Shown here in pieces: positions 43,045-56,195 of a stretch of 64,000 nt of DNA. Both the position numbers and the translations under genes were made by a program. Source of the DNA: Parazoarcus communis (GTDB lineage Bacteria; Pseudomonadota; Gammaproteobacteria; Burkholderiales; Rhodocyclaceae); assembly GCF_003111665.1 (NCBI RefSeq), contig NZ_CP022188.1, positions 2,294,001 to 2,358,000 on the forward strand, read 5' to 3'. The notes under the pieces were generated by a model. The model had not been told where the DNA came from. It made no database searches and worked only from the letters and a program-made list of their open reading frames with translations. Each line of letters opens with the position of its first letter. Within the stretch, counting starts at the first letter, position 1.

Positions 43045-44717
43045 TTGCGGGCGTTGGCTCTGCGGAAAAGGGCCGCCTTGTCGGCGCTGTCCATGACCCG
43101 TTCCGGCCGGATGCCATAGCGCTTGATCAGTCCGTGCATGAACTCGGTGATCGCAGACAGGCGGTTGCTGGTGGGCGCGAGCTTGCGTGCGCGCTCGATC
43201 AGTGCCCGCGCCTGCCTGGCGAAGGCCTCGTTCCAGCCCCGGTGCTCGATATGGCGCAGCAGGGCGAGCGCTGCGTTGAACAGCACATGCGGGTTGCCGG
43301 GCATCTTGCGTGCCGCGTTCATCATCTCTGCCACAGCACCGTCGAAGTCACCGGCGTGGGCCTTCTCTGCTCCGACCGAAATCAACTCCTTCACTTCGGT
43401 CTGAATGCGTTGCTCGATTTCCTTCGACAGCTTCTCAAGCCCTCGGGATTTCATCAGCGTGCGGGTGGTTTCCACCGTGCGCTCGTCGGCCGAGGTGCGC
43501 AGGATATTCATCACCATCTCACCGCCTGCATCGCCGAGCTGATGATCGAAGCAGGCCTTGATGAGCTCCTGCTTCAGGCCGACCGACATGTTTGCCGCAC
43601 CGGGGGCGGCCTTGGCCGCGCCGAGCAGGGCTTCACGGGCGCGTGCCGCGTCGCCGGTGTGGCTGTGCAGCATGGCGGTCGACAATGCCTTGCACAGATC
43701 CGCCTTGGGTTGTCCGCCCATGCTGCGGTCGAGGTCGGTGATGGTTGCGCTCGCCGCGTCCACCCGGTTCAGCGCAAGCTGCGCCTGCACGAGGCGGACG
43801 TGGTCTTCGGGGTCGCGAAAGTCCGAGTACTTGCCCTTGCGCACGACCTCCGCCAGGGCCTCTTCGGCTGCTGCAGGGTCGTTGACCGCCAGCGCCAGTG
43901 CACCGACGTGACGCAAACGGGTTACCCGGTAGGGCGAGTGCTCGCTTGCGGTGCGCAGTACGTCGAGCGCAGCTTCCGGGCGGCCGGTATCTTCGCGTAC
44001 CCGCGCCAGCAGGTCATACGCGGCAATGAAGCGATCGTTCTCGGCGATGAGTTCGGTCAGGATCCGGTCCGCTTCCTCGTATTGCTTGCTCAGGAACAGC
44101 GTGCGCGCCAGACCGAGGCGCGCCCAGGGAATGTACTTTCCGCTGAGAATCTCGCGATAGATGGCCTCGGCCTCGGCCATCTGGCCCGAGGACACATGCA
44201 GCTCAGCCTGCAGGCGCATGAAGTCGACAATGTGCTGCGGATAGCTGTCGACGGCCTCCTTGCAATACGCGATCGCGTCCGGCGTATCGCCGATGGCCAT
44301 CAGGCGCCACGCCGGGAGGAAGGCGTCACGTTTGTCGAGCGCACGCATCAGCCGTGCGCGCAGGGCCTCGGCTGCAAGCGGCTTGAGGATGTAGTCGTTG
44401 GGCGACAGCTCGGCAGTGCTCACCACCCGCTCGTAGTTGCGTTCGCCCGTGATCATGACGAACAGCGTATCGAGCGGAATGATCTCGTGGGTGCGCAGGT
44501 CTTCCAGCAGGTGCTGCCCGTCCTGGCCGTCCCCCAGGTTGTATTCGCACAGGATCAGGTCGTAGCGATGCTCGCGCAGGCGCCGCACCGCCATGCCTGC
44601 TGAAACCGCGAACTGCACCTCGGCAAGGCCGATCGAGGACAGCATGGTCCTGAGCTGCGCACGCATGGTGGGCTGGCTTTCGATGACGAGTACGCTGAGT
44701 TGATCCAGTGAGGCCAT
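43041..44717 (-). CDS. Response-regulator receiver/TPR protein with atypical phosphoacceptor site
   Basis: A 558-residue protein. Residues 1-130 form a receiver domain: LSVLVIESQPTMRAQLRTM (Glu13-Ser14 where two acids are usual), YDLILCEYNLGDG (Glu58 at the phosphoacceptor position), VMITGERN (Thr90) and DYILKPL (Lys112). Residues 145-530 are tetratricopeptide-like helices (AEAIYREILSGKYIPWARLGLARTL and similar). The loss of Asp suggests it is not phosphorylated in the normal way or mimics the active state. Its stop overlaps the ribonuclease start by ATGA, so it is co-translated with the ribonuclease and barstar. Confidence 0.88.
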   Translation of the reverse strand: MASLDQLSVLVIESQPTMRAQLRTMLSSIGLAEVQFAVSAGMAVRRLREHRYDLILCEYNLGDGQDGQHLLEDLRTHEIIPLDTLFVMITGERNYERVVSTAELSPNDYILKPLAAEALRARLMRALDKRDAFLPAWRLMAIGDTPDAIAYCKEAVDSYPQHIVDFMRLQAELHVSSGQMAEAEAIYREILSGKYIPWARLGLARTLFLSKQYEEADRILTELIAENDRFIAAYDLLARVREDTGRPEAALDVLRTASEHSPYRVTRLRHVGALALAVNDPAAAEEALAEVVRKGKYSDFRDPEDHVRLVQAQLALNRVDAASATITDLDRSMGGQPKADLCKALSTAMLHSHTGDAARAREALLGAAKAAPGAANMSVGLKQELIKACFDHQLGDAGGEMVMNILRTSADERTVETTRTLMKSRGLEKLSKEIEQRIQTEVKELISVGAEKAHAGDFDGAVAEMMNAARKMPGNPHVLFNAALALLRHIEHRGWNEAFARQARALIERARKLAPTSNRLSAITEFMHGLIKRYGIRPERVMDSADKAALFRRANARK

Positions 44718-44872
44718 GAATGGCGGGGCGTGTTGCGCCCCGGGTCCGTTGATATGCGCTTGGAAATCTTACGGCATTCCGGCGCAAAAGCTTGAGCGAA
44801 TTGCGTCGGAACTGACCTTGATCAGACCGTAGCGCCCGTCCCGACGGTGGCGACGATGTGCGTCGTGCGTCT

Positions 44873-46693
<1,821 letters not shown>

Positions 46694-46763
46694 CGGGAGG
46701 CATTTTAGCTGCAAGGGGGGGCGTAGTGCGGCGTCAGTTTGGCGCCTGCAGCGGGCATCCGGC

Positions 46764-47255
46764 TCACCCGCCGTCGCGGATGCGACCGATTAGCGCCGTC
46801 GTGGAGCGATCAACTTCGAATGGAATCGAATGCACCTTGCCGCCCCAGGCAAGCACCTCGGGGGCGCCGACGATGGCCGCGGGCGCCCAGTCCCCACCCT
46901 TGACCAGAATGGCGGGGTGCGCCGCAAGGATGCGCTCGATCGGCGTGTCCTCGTCGAACCAGGTGACGAGATCGACGCTCTCGAGTGCGGCCATGACGGC
47001 CATCCTGTCTTCCAGCGGGTTGAGCGGGCGGTCATCGCCCTTGCCCAGGCGCTTGACGGAAGCGTCGGTGTTGAGTGCCACCACCATCGCTGCACCCAGT
47101 GCGCGCGCCTGTGCAAGATAGGTCACGTGGCCGCGGTGCAGGATGTCGAAGCAGCCGTTGGTAAAGACCAGCGGTTGCGGCAACTGCGCGCAGCGCGATG
47201 CCAGTGCGTCGGGCGGGCACAGTTTGGATTCGAAAGCGGGGCGGCTGTAGCTCAT
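46764..47255 (-). CDS. rfaE2: D-glycero-beta-D-manno-heptose 1-phosphate adenylyltransferase
   Basis: A 163-residue nucleotidyltransferase: FTNGCFDILHRGHVTYLAQAR carries the HxGH motif (His40, His43), with NTDASVKRLGKGDDRPLN and AALESVDLVTWFDEDTPIERI. It equals the C-terminal domain of the E. coli fused HldE, here separate as is usual in betaproteobacteria. It makes ADP-heptose for the LPS inner core from heptose 1-phosphate. Not part of the XrtA locus. Start MSYSRPA at ATG 47255. Confidence 0.93.
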   Translation of the reverse strand: MSYSRPAFESKLCPPDALASRCAQLPQPLVFTNGCFDILHRGHVTYLAQARALGAAMVVALNTDASVKRLGKGDDRPLNPLEDRMAVMAALESVDLVTWFDEDTPIERILAAHPAILVKGGDWAPAAIVGAPEVLAWGGKVHSIPFEVDRSTTALIGRIRDGG

Positions 47256-47436
47256 GGGTGTCTGACGTGGGGAAGCAGGATGTCGATTGTAAGCGATTGA
47301 CGCAGCCCGGACGGACCCGGTGACCAGGTCAGGTGGAGGAGGGGCCGCCCGGCGCGCGCCGATCGACTAGAATTCTGTGCCCGGGACCGCGGCCTGCGGT
47401 CCTGCCAAGGTGTTTGCGGACAAGGGAGTGAGCAGA

Positions 47437-48000
47437 GTGAAAGGCTGGATGCGCGGGGTGAGACGGATCGCGTCCCCCAATTTCGACGCCCGCCCGGCGG
47501 GGGAGCGGGTTTCCCTGGTCGTCATCCACGCCATCAGCCTGCCGCCCGAGCGTTTCGGTGGCCCCGGCGTGGTTCAACTGTTTACCAATTCACTGGATCC
47601 GGACGAAGACCCGTATTACGCGACGATCAGTCACTTGCGGGTGTCGGCGCATTTTTTCATCCGCCGTGACGGCGAGCTGATCCAGTTCGTTCCCACCGAG
47701 GCCAGGGCCTGGCACGCGGGGGTGTCCAACTGGCGCGGACGAGAACGCTGCAACGATTTTTCGATCGGAATCGAGCTTGAGGGTTGCGACAACCAGGCGT
47801 TCGAAAGCGTGCAATACGATGTGCTTGCTGCGCTGCTGAAGCGCCTGCGGCGGCGTTATCCCGGGGTTGAAATTGCCGGCCATTCGGACATCGCTCCGGG
47901 GCGCAAGACCGACCCGGGGCCTTGCTTTGACTGGGTTCGGGCCGGAATTGTGGCGCCCCTGCAACAGGTCAGTTTTGACAAAAGTCAATCAGATCAATAG
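47437..48000 (+). CDS. ampD: 1,6-anhydro-N-acetylmuramyl-L-alanine amidase
   Basis: About 187 residues from GTG 47437 (VKGWMRGVRRIASPNFDARP), with GGGAG about 8 nt before it; GTG 47428 and ATG 47449 are alternatives. Zinc amidase motifs: VVIHAISLPPE with the first His, AHFFIRRDGELIQFV, AWHAGVSNWRGRERCNDFSIGIELEG and HSDIAPGRKTDPGPCFDW, carrying His, catalytic Lys and metal Asp. It recycles anhydro-muropeptides in the cytoplasm and is linked to AmpC regulation in enterobacteria. It precedes a lytic transglycosylase gene, which makes its substrates. Confidence 0.95.
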   Translation: MKGWMRGVRRIASPNFDARPAGERVSLVVIHAISLPPERFGGPGVVQLFTNSLDPDEDPYYATISHLRVSAHFFIRRDGELIQFVPTEARAWHAGVSNWRGRERCNDFSIGIELEGCDNQAFESVQYDVLAALLKRLRRRYPGVEIAGHSDIAPGRKTDPGPCFDWVRAGIVAPLQQVSFDKSQSDQ

Positions 48001-48285
48001 ACTCCGCGCTCATTGCATTGCAGCATTGTTATAAATCAATCAATTTTCGGTGCGTTGCCGGGGCTCGCTAATGCGACACGGCACTTCAGTCATGGACGTG
48101 CGCACCGCGGGACCGGAGTCTGGTTGCGGCTCTAGTCTTACACCTACTGGCGACCGAACATCTCGCACGGCTTCCTGGCTTACCGGCCATCAAGCCGCCC
48201 CCACACCGGGTGACCTTCCCGGTTTCGTCATGGCTCCTACCTGAGTCTGGCAGCGATGTGTTCCGGCCACAGCACGGAGGACACC
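48001..48285. other. Long 5' intergenic/leader upstream of the lytic transglycosylase
   Basis: 285 bp with no supported gene. The AT-rich start (near 48023-48048) may hold a promoter. Near the 3' end ACCGGG-TGACCTT-CCCGGT (48205-48223) makes a perfect 6-bp hairpin. Several other GC-rich complementary segments exist between 48090 and 48200, so the region could be a structured leader, but I recognise no known riboswitch. Confidence 0.4.
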
Positions 48286-48999
48286 ATGAATCACGCAACG
48301 TCTTTTGAACGCGTCTGGCGCTCTGCCAGTGCAAGTCTGTTTCGTATGGCGCACGGCAGCTTGCTGGCGCTCGGTCTGGTAGCAGTCGTATTCATCGGTT
48401 CCGGCCGTCTCGACGGCGAACAGGCCACTTCCTTCAACGCATTGGTTTCCGAAGCCAACGCAGCAGAAACCCCCGTTGTAGCCGCAGCGCCTGCCGCCAA
48501 GAAGGTCAGCGTCAAGGTCGTCGAAGAAGACGTCACGCTGTCGCGGGAAATGGCCCGCGTACGTGACTGGGTTTCGCGGCGCTACAAGGTGTCGACCGTC
48601 GCCCTCGAGCCCGTGCTGCTGGCGGCAGAGGAGTCGGGGCGGCATGTCGGCATCGATCCGCTGCTGATCGTGGCGGTCATGGCGATTGAGTCAAGCTTCA
48701 ACCCCTTTGCCGAGAGCTCCATGGGCGCGCAGGGCCTGATGCAGGTCATCCCGCGCTTCCACATGGACAAGATCGGTGACGAGCGGGGCGAGGATGCGCT
48801 GTTCGATCCCGAGCTGAACGTGCGTGTCGGCACCCTGGTGCTGCAGGAAGGTCTGCGCCGCTACGGCAGCATGAAGTCCGCGCTGCAGTACTACGGTGGC
48901 GCCCTGAGTGATCCCGCTGCTGCCTATGCCCGCAAGGTCATGGCCATGCAGCAGCGTCTTACCACTGCTGCTGGCCGCAAGTCCGACGGCGCTGCCTGA
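48286..48999 (+). CDS. Lytic transglycosylase, SLT domain
   Basis: A 237-residue protein from ATG 48286 preceded by GGAGG at 5-6 nt. Residues 20-40 contain a membrane/signal segment (LLALGLVAVVFIGSG), a spacer rich in Ala/Pro/Lys follows, and then the SLT domain: DPLLIVAVMAIESSFNPFAES with catalytic Glu135, GAQGLMQVIPRFH, and LQYYGGALSDPAAAYARKVM. It cleaves peptidoglycan to 1,6-anhydromuropeptides in the periplasm. The upstream ampD gene uses such products. The spacer is about 45 residues. Confidence 0.92.
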   Translation: MNHATSFERVWRSASASLFRMAHGSLLALGLVAVVFIGSGRLDGEQATSFNALVSEANAAETPVVAAAPAAKKVSVKVVEEDVTLSREMARVRDWVSRRYKVSTVALEPVLLAAEESGRHVGIDPLLIVAVMAIESSFNPFAESSMGAQGLMQVIPRFHMDKIGDERGEDALFDPELNVRVGTLVLQEGLRRYGSMKSALQYYGGALSDPAAAYARKVMAMQQRLTTAAGRKSDGAA

Positions 49000-49004
49000 G
49001 TCTG

Positions 49005-49025
49005 CAGGCGGGTTCGCCCCGCCTG
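49005..49025. terminator. Hairpin between convergent transglycosylase and aminotransferase genes
   Basis: CAGGCGGG-TTCGC-CCCGCCTG forms a perfect 8-bp stem just after the transglycosylase stop. It lacks a T-tract on both strands, so it may work as a bidirectional 3' structure. Position between converging genes is the main support. Confidence 0.5.
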
Positions 49026-49044
49026 AGGCTGCGGTCTTGGCCGC

Positions 49045-50220
49045 TTAAAGAACCGTACGCATGCGAGCGACTGCCTCAAGCAGTCGCTCGCTTCGCGTTG
49101 TATAGGCGATGCGCAGGTGCTGGCGCGGGCGGTGATGGCCGAAGTCCAGTCCCGGCGTCGCTGCCACGCCGGCCTCTTCAATCAGGCGGCGGGCCAGTTG
49201 CTCGCTGTCCGAGGACAGCGCGGATACGTCCGCATAGATGTAGAAGGCCCCCTGCGGCTCGGTGGCGATATTGAAGCCGAGTTCCCGCAAAGCGGGCACC
49301 AGGGCGTCGCGACGACGTCCGAATTCAAGCCGGCGCGCCTCCAGAATTTCCAGTGTCGCGGGTTCGAATGCCGCCAGTGCAGCGTGCTGTGCCGGGGTCG
49401 AGGCCGAGATGAAGAAATGCTGCGCGAGCTTCTCGATCTCCCGCACATAGGCCTGCGGTGCCACCATCCAGCCCAGACGCCAGCCCGTCATCCCGAAATA
49501 CTTCGAAAAGCTGTTCACCACGAACACGTTGTCCGCCTCGGCCAGTTCCGCCTGTGCCAGCGCGGTTGAACTGTCGACGCCGTAGGTCAGCCCCTGGTAG
49601 ATCTCGTCGACCAGCAGCAGGCCGCCGTGCGCCGTGGTGCTGCGATGAAGCGCCACCAGTTCTTCGCCGGTCAGCAGGGTGCCGGTGGGGTTGGACGGGC
49701 TCGCAACCATCAGCCCTCGGCTACGGGGTCCCCAGGCAGTATTGATCTGTTCGGGCGTCGGCTGATAGCGGGTGGCGGCATCGACCGGCAAGCTCGTTGC
49801 CACGCCCTCGAACGCTCTCACCAGGTGGCGGTTCGACGGGTAGCCGGGGTCCGGCAGCAGCCATTCGTCGCCGGGGTCGGTTGTTGCTGCCAGCGCCAGC
49901 ATCAGGGCGCCTGAGGCGCCTGCGGTGATGATGATGCGCGCGGGCGGGACCTCTGCATTGAACTGAGTGCGGTAGAAGCTGGAAATGGCTTCCCGCAGGC
50001 GGGGCTGTCCGAGGCTGGCCGTGTAGTGCACGTCGCCGCCGGCAATGAATCGACTGGCCGCGTCAATGATCGGTTGAGGGGTGGGGAAGTCGGGCTCGCC
50101 GACCTCCATGTGGATGATGTCCCGTCCCGCAGCTTCCAGTTCGCGTGCGCGGCGCAGCAACTCCATGACATGGAAGGGCTGGATGTCGGACATTCGGCGG
50201 GCGAGTTGCGGGGGCGTCAT
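49045..50220 (-). CDS. PLP-dependent aminotransferase class I/II
   Basis: A 391-residue fold-type I aminotransferase. DIIHMEVGEPDFPTP, TAGASGALMLAL, ASPSNPTGTLL, VDEIYQGLTYG and Lys240 in VNSFSKYFGMTGWRLGW bind PLP; RIAYTTRSERLLEAV holds the substrate-binding Arg. The family includes AspC-like and alanine-type enzymes; specificity is not readable. Transcribed in the same direction as pckG but separated from it by a strong terminator. Start MTPPQLARR at ATG 50220. Confidence 0.93.
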   Translation of the reverse strand: MTPPQLARRMSDIQPFHVMELLRRARELEAAGRDIIHMEVGEPDFPTPQPIIDAASRFIAGGDVHYTASLGQPRLREAISSFYRTQFNAEVPPARIIITAGASGALMLALAATTDPGDEWLLPDPGYPSNRHLVRAFEGVATSLPVDAATRYQPTPEQINTAWGPRSRGLMVASPSNPTGTLLTGEELVALHRSTTAHGGLLLVDEIYQGLTYGVDSSTALAQAELAEADNVFVVNSFSKYFGMTGWRLGWMVAPQAYVREIEKLAQHFFISASTPAQHAALAAFEPATLEILEARRLEFGRRRDALVPALRELGFNIATEPQGAFYIYADVSALSSDSEQLARRLIEEAGVAATPGLDFGHHRPRQHLRIAYTTRSERLLEAVARMRTVL

Positions 50221-50241
50221 CGTTCGTTCCTTGAAAAGAAA

Positions 50242-50265
50242 AAAGCGCCGACGGATCGGCGCTTT
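50242..50265 (-). terminator. Rho-independent terminator of pckG
   Basis: Stem AAAGCGCCGA/TCGGCGCTTT with a 4-nt loop, about 35 nt after the pckG stop. On the minus strand it is followed by TTTTCTTTTC. Typical intrinsic terminator. Confidence 0.9.
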
Positions 50266-50299
50266 GTCGTCCGTGCCGGCCGTGACGGCCGGGATGGAA

Positions 50300-52147
50300 T
50301 CAGTCTGCGTTCATCGCGAGTTCAAACAGTTCGCGCTTGAGCATGAACTGCTTCGGCAGGCGATCCTCGAGTTTGTCGAACCACTCCTTGTGCAGCGCAA
50401 GTTCCTGCTTCCACGCGGCGGTGTCCACTTCGGTCAGGGCGTCGAACTCGGCCTTGCTGACGTCGGCATCGGTCCAGTCGAGGTCCTCGAAGCGCGGCAT
50501 CCAGCCCAGCGCGGTCTCCTTGGCGGCGATGCGACCCTTGCAGCGGTCGACGATCCACTTCAGTACGCGCATGTTCTCGCCGAAGCCGGGCCACATGAAT
50601 TCGCCCTTCTCGTTCATGCGGAACCAGTTCACGCAGAAGATCTTCGGCGTGTTCTCCACAGTGTGACCCATCTTCAGCCAGTGGTTGAAGTAGTCGCCCA
50701 TGTGGTAACCGCAGAACGGCAGCATGGCGAAGGGGTCGCGACGCACCACGCCCTGGGCGCCGAAGGCGGCAGCGGTGGTTTCGGAGCCGAGGGTCGCGGC
50801 CATGTACACGCCGAAGTTCCAGTTGAAGGCCTGGTACACCAGCGGCACCGTGGTGGCGCGACGGCCGCCGAAGATGAATGCCGAGATCGGCACGCCCTCA
50901 GGGTTCTCCCAGTTGTCGTCGATCGAGGGGCACTGACCGGCCGGCGCGGTGAAGCGCGAGTTCGGGTGTGCGGCCTTGCGACCGGTTTCCTTGGCGATTT
51001 CCGGCGTCCAGTCCTTGCCCTGCCAGTCGATCAGGTGCGAGGGCGCTTCCTTGCTCATGCCTTCCCACCACACGTCACCGTCGTCGGTCAGTGCGACGTT
51101 GGTGAAGATGATGTTTTCCTTCAGGGTTGCCATGGCGTTGAAGTTGGTCTTCTCGGACGTGCCTGGGGCAACGCCGAAGAAGCCGGCTTCGGGGTTGATG
51201 GCGTAGAACTTGCCATCCTTGCCGGGCTTGATCCAGGCGATATCGTCGCCGACGGTGGTGATCTTCCAGCCGTTGAAGCTCTTGGGCGGGATCAGCATGG
51301 CAAAGTTGGTCTTGCCACAGGCCGACGGGAAGGCCGCTGCAACATAGGTCTTCTCGCCTTCGGGGCTCTCCACGCCGAGGATCAGCATGTGTTCGGCCAG
51401 CCAGCCTTCGTCGCGCGCCATGGTCGAGGCAATGCGGAGGGCGAAGCACTTCTTGCCCAGCAGGGCGTTGCCGCCGTAGCCCGAACCGTAGGACCAGATT
51501 TCGCGGGTTTCCGGGAAGTGGACGATGTACTTGGTGGTCGGGTTGCACGGCCAGCGGCTGTCTTTCTCGCCGTGGGCGATCGGTGCGCCGACCGAGTGCA
51601 CGCAGGGCACGAACTCGCCGCTGGTGCCGAGTACGTCGAAAACGCCCTTGCCCATGCGCGTCATGGTGCGCATGTTGGTCACGACGTAAGGGCTGTCGGT
51701 GATCTCAATGCCAATGTGGGCGATCGGCGAGCCCAGCGGCCCCATCGAGAACGGCACCACGTACATGGTGCGGCCGTGCATCGAGCCCTTGAACAGATCG
51801 TTCAGGGTGCCGCGCATCTTGGCCGGCTCTTCCCAGTTGTTGGTGGGGCCGGCATCGCCCTTGTCCTTCGAGCAGATGAAGGTGCGGTCTTCGACGCGTG
51901 CCACGTCCGAAGGATCGGAAAATGCGAGGTATGAATTCTTGCGCTTTTCGGGGTTGAGCTTGATCAGCATGCCCGACTCGACCATTTCAGCGCAGAGGCG
52001 GTCGTATTCTTCCTGGGAGCCGTCGCACCACACGACCTGGTCAGGTTCGGTGAGGGTGGCGATCTCCGCGACCCACTTCTTCAGGCCTTCGTGACGGACA
52101 TAATCGGGTGCTGCAGCCAGGGCTGCGTCGGCGAAGCGTTGACTCAT
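50300..52147 (-). CDS. pckG: Phosphoenolpyruvate carboxykinase (GTP)
   Basis: A 615-residue GTP-type [20 protein letters not shown] is the kinase-1a loop specific to GTP enzymes (hypermobile Cys), with VGDDIAWI for the metal site, [18 protein letters not shown] for the Mn site, and FIFGGRR near residue 420. The start is [11 protein letters not shown]. It converts oxaloacetate to PEP for gluconeogenesis. Divergent with maeB, sharing a 380-bp control region. The pair would balance PEP/pyruvate/C4 metabolism on organic acids. Confidence 0.97.
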   Translation of the reverse strand: MSQRFADAALAAAPDYVRHEGLKKWVAEIATLTEPDQVVWCDGSQEEYDRLCAEMVESGMLIKLNPEKRKNSYLAFSDPSDVARVEDRTFICSKDKGDAGPTNNWEEPAKMRGTLNDLFKGSMHGRTMYVVPFSMGPLGSPIAHIGIEITDSPYVVTNMRTMTRMGKGVFDVLGTSGEFVPCVHSVGAPIAHGEKDSRWPCNPTTKYIVHFPETREIWSYGSGYGGNALLGKKCFALRIASTMARDEGWLAEHMLILGVESPEGEKTYVAAAFPSACGKTNFAMLIPPKSFNGWKITTVGDDIAWIKPGKDGKFYAINPEAGFFGVAPGTSEKTNFNAMATLKENIIFTNVALTDDGDVWWEGMSKEAPSHLIDWQGKDWTPEIAKETGRKAAHPNSRFTAPAGQCPSIDDNWENPEGVPISAFIFGGRRATTVPLVYQAFNWNFGVYMAATLGSETTAAAFGAQGVVRRDPFAMLPFCGYHMGDYFNHWLKMGHTVENTPKIFCVNWFRMNEKGEFMWPGFGENMRVLKWIVDRCKGRIAAKETALGWMPRFEDLDWTDADVSKAEFDALTEVDTAAWKQELALHKEWFDKLEDRLPKQFMLKRELFELAMNAD

Positions 52148-52527
52148 GGCGAAAAGCTCTCCAGTTTGCTGAAGCGAAACCGTTCCCCGTCGGTCGAGCC
52201 CGATCGGTCTCGAAAGGCCTTGCGGCCGGCGGGCGTCAGGCCTGCACAGGGGTCAAGGTTGGCCGCACTATGCATCCTGCAAAACGACTTGCGGAAAATA
52301 CTAGGATAGTCCGCAGCCGATGAAAGCCTAACATTATGCCACGGGTCCCATTTTCCGGAAAATGCCAGCGGTTGAAAATGCTTTTCGCAATGTGAAAACG
52401 CGTTTCACAGGTGTATGCTTGAAAGCTTGCGGCCCGCGCAGTGACCGAAGCTGGGGTTTTTCCGGCGACGGATGCTGCACGCGAGAATCCACAAGAACCA
52501 CAAAACAGACGAGACGGAAGACACATC
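52148..52527. promoter_or_regulatory. Divergent pckG/maeB control region with two inverted repeats
   Basis: No gene is supported here. CATTTTCCGGAAAATG at 52349-52364 is a perfect 16-nt palindrome. GTGAAA-ACGCG-TTTCAC at 52392-52408 is a second inverted repeat resembling LacI-family operators. Toward pckG on the minus strand TAGTAT is a possible -10 at about 52302. They lie between two genes whose flux must be balanced, so they are good operator candidates. The regulator is not in the window. Confidence 0.5.
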
Positions 52528-54801
<2,274 letters not shown>

Positions 54802-54865
54802 CGCCGCCCGGGCCTGTTTTCTCGTCTTCGCGCCTGTGCCATGATGGATTCAGGGGAGGTCGTGC

Positions 54866-56014
54866 ATGGATGAGAAAACAGGGCGGGCAGCGCTCGTATT
54901 GACGGGTGGCGGCGCACGTGCGGCCTATCAGGTCGGCGTGCTGCAGGCCATTCGTCACATTCGCGGCGCGCGTCCCGGAAACCCCTTTCCGATCCTCTGC
55001 GGCACCTCGGCCGGCGGCATCAACGCGACGGCGCTGGCCGTGTATTCGGCCGATTTCAACGCTGCAGTACGCAAGCTCTCGTGGATCTGGCGCAATTTCT
55101 GTGCGAGTCAGGTCTATCGTACCGACGCGGCAGCGCTGCTGGGCTCAGGCGTACGGTGGGGCTCGGCGCTTTTTGCCGGCTGGGCGGTCAGGCAGACGCC
55201 GCGATCCCTTCTCGACAACAGCCCCTTGCGCGCACTGCTGGAGCGCACGCTCGATTTCAGCGCCATCGATCAGGCCATCGACGCCGGGCACCTGCACGCC
55301 GTAAGTGTGACCGTTTCCGGTTATACCTCAGGCGAGAGCCTGGCGTTCTTCTCGGGGCATCCGTCCATTCAACCCTGGCGCCGCGCGCAACGTATCGGCA
55401 CGCGCACGCGCCTCGGGGTGGATCATCTGCTGGCGTCGAGCGCCATACCCTTTGTTTTTCCCGCAGCCAAGATCAATCGCGAGTATTTCGGCGATGGTTC
55501 GATGCGCCAGTTGGCGCCGGTCAGTCCGGCGATCCACCTCGGAGCCGACCGAATACTGGTGATCGGGTCCGGGCGTCTGGCGGAGGAGGGACGGCAGCGG
55601 ACCGAGAGCTATCCGTCCCCGGCGCAGATCGCCGGGCATGCCTTGTCGAGCATCTTTCTCGATGGGCTTGCAGTCGATCTGGAGCGGATGGAGCGCATCA
55701 ACGAGACGCTCGGCGGATTGGATGCAGCGCAGCGCGCCGCAGCAGGCATCAGTCTGAGACCGATCGAAACCCTGGTGATCTCGCCCTCGCAGCGCCTCGA
55801 TGCGATTGCCGGGCACCATCGCGAGTCCCTTCCGCCGCTGTTGCGTGCCGTCCTGCGCGGGCTTGGGGCCATGCGGCGCGAGGGTTCGACCCTGCTGAGC
55901 TACCTGCTGTTCGAGCAGAGCTTCACCCGCGCGCTGATGGACCTTGGCTATCAGGACACACTGGCGCGACGCGATGAAGTCGCAGCATTCCTGCGCCTGG
56001 ACGTCACGGATTGA
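54866..56014 (+). CDS. Patatin-like phospholipase
   Basis: A 382-residue cytoplasmic protein with patatin motifs: oxyanion VLTGGGARAAYQVGVLQ, nucleophile Ser48 in CGTSAGGINA, and catalytic Asp210 in YFGDGSMR. There is a GGGGAGG ribosome site before the ATG. The 170 residues after the Asp form a helical extension as in RssA-like proteins. It hydrolyses acyl esters of membrane lipids in related enzymes. Follows maeB by 64 bp; co-transcription is possible but unlinked in function. Confidence 0.92.
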   Translation: MDEKTGRAALVLTGGGARAAYQVGVLQAIRHIRGARPGNPFPILCGTSAGGINATALAVYSADFNAAVRKLSWIWRNFCASQVYRTDAAALLGSGVRWGSALFAGWAVRQTPRSLLDNSPLRALLERTLDFSAIDQAIDAGHLHAVSVTVSGYTSGESLAFFSGHPSIQPWRRAQRIGTRTRLGVDHLLASSAIPFVFPAAKINREYFGDGSMRQLAPVSPAIHLGADRILVIGSGRLAEEGRQRTESYPSPAQIAGHALSSIFLDGLAVDLERMERINETLGGLDAAQRAAAGISLRPIETLVISPSQRLDAIAGHHRESLPPLLRAVLRGLGAMRREGSTLLSYLLFEQSFTRALMDLGYQDTLARRDEVAAFLRLDVTD

Positions 56015-56104
56015 ACACATCCTTTTTGGCGGGACGGCGACAATTCACGCTCAGATTGCGTCATCTCAACGCGGTGTTCGAGCGTTGATGTAACAATTAA
56101 TCAG

Positions 56105-56166
56105 GCTTTTTTCACAAGACACTTCAAAAAAGCTTGATATCTCCCTATTTTCGTTAAGAATTAACG
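56105..56166 (+). promoter_or_regulatory. AT-rich control region of the pbpG-like gene with two inverted repeats
   Basis: GCTTTTTT (56105-56112) and AAAAAAGC (56126-56133) form a perfect 8-bp inverted repeat; CGTTAA-GAA-TTAACG (56152-56166) is another. TTGATA at about 56134 could be a -35. The region is far more AT-rich than its surroundings and lies directly upstream of 56196, so this is the likely promoter. Confidence 0.5.
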
Positions 56167-56195
56167 TACACGTCGTTTTCGTTCAGAGCCCCACG

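Noticed and set aside
43134..44603. 489-residue + strand frame opposite the response-regulator gene
   Set aside because: It is a shadow in antisense of a real gene with full domain motifs; its translation has no recognisable domain.
50081..51934. 617-residue + strand frame opposite pckG
   Set aside because: High-GC antisense frame over a clear GTP-PEPCK gene.
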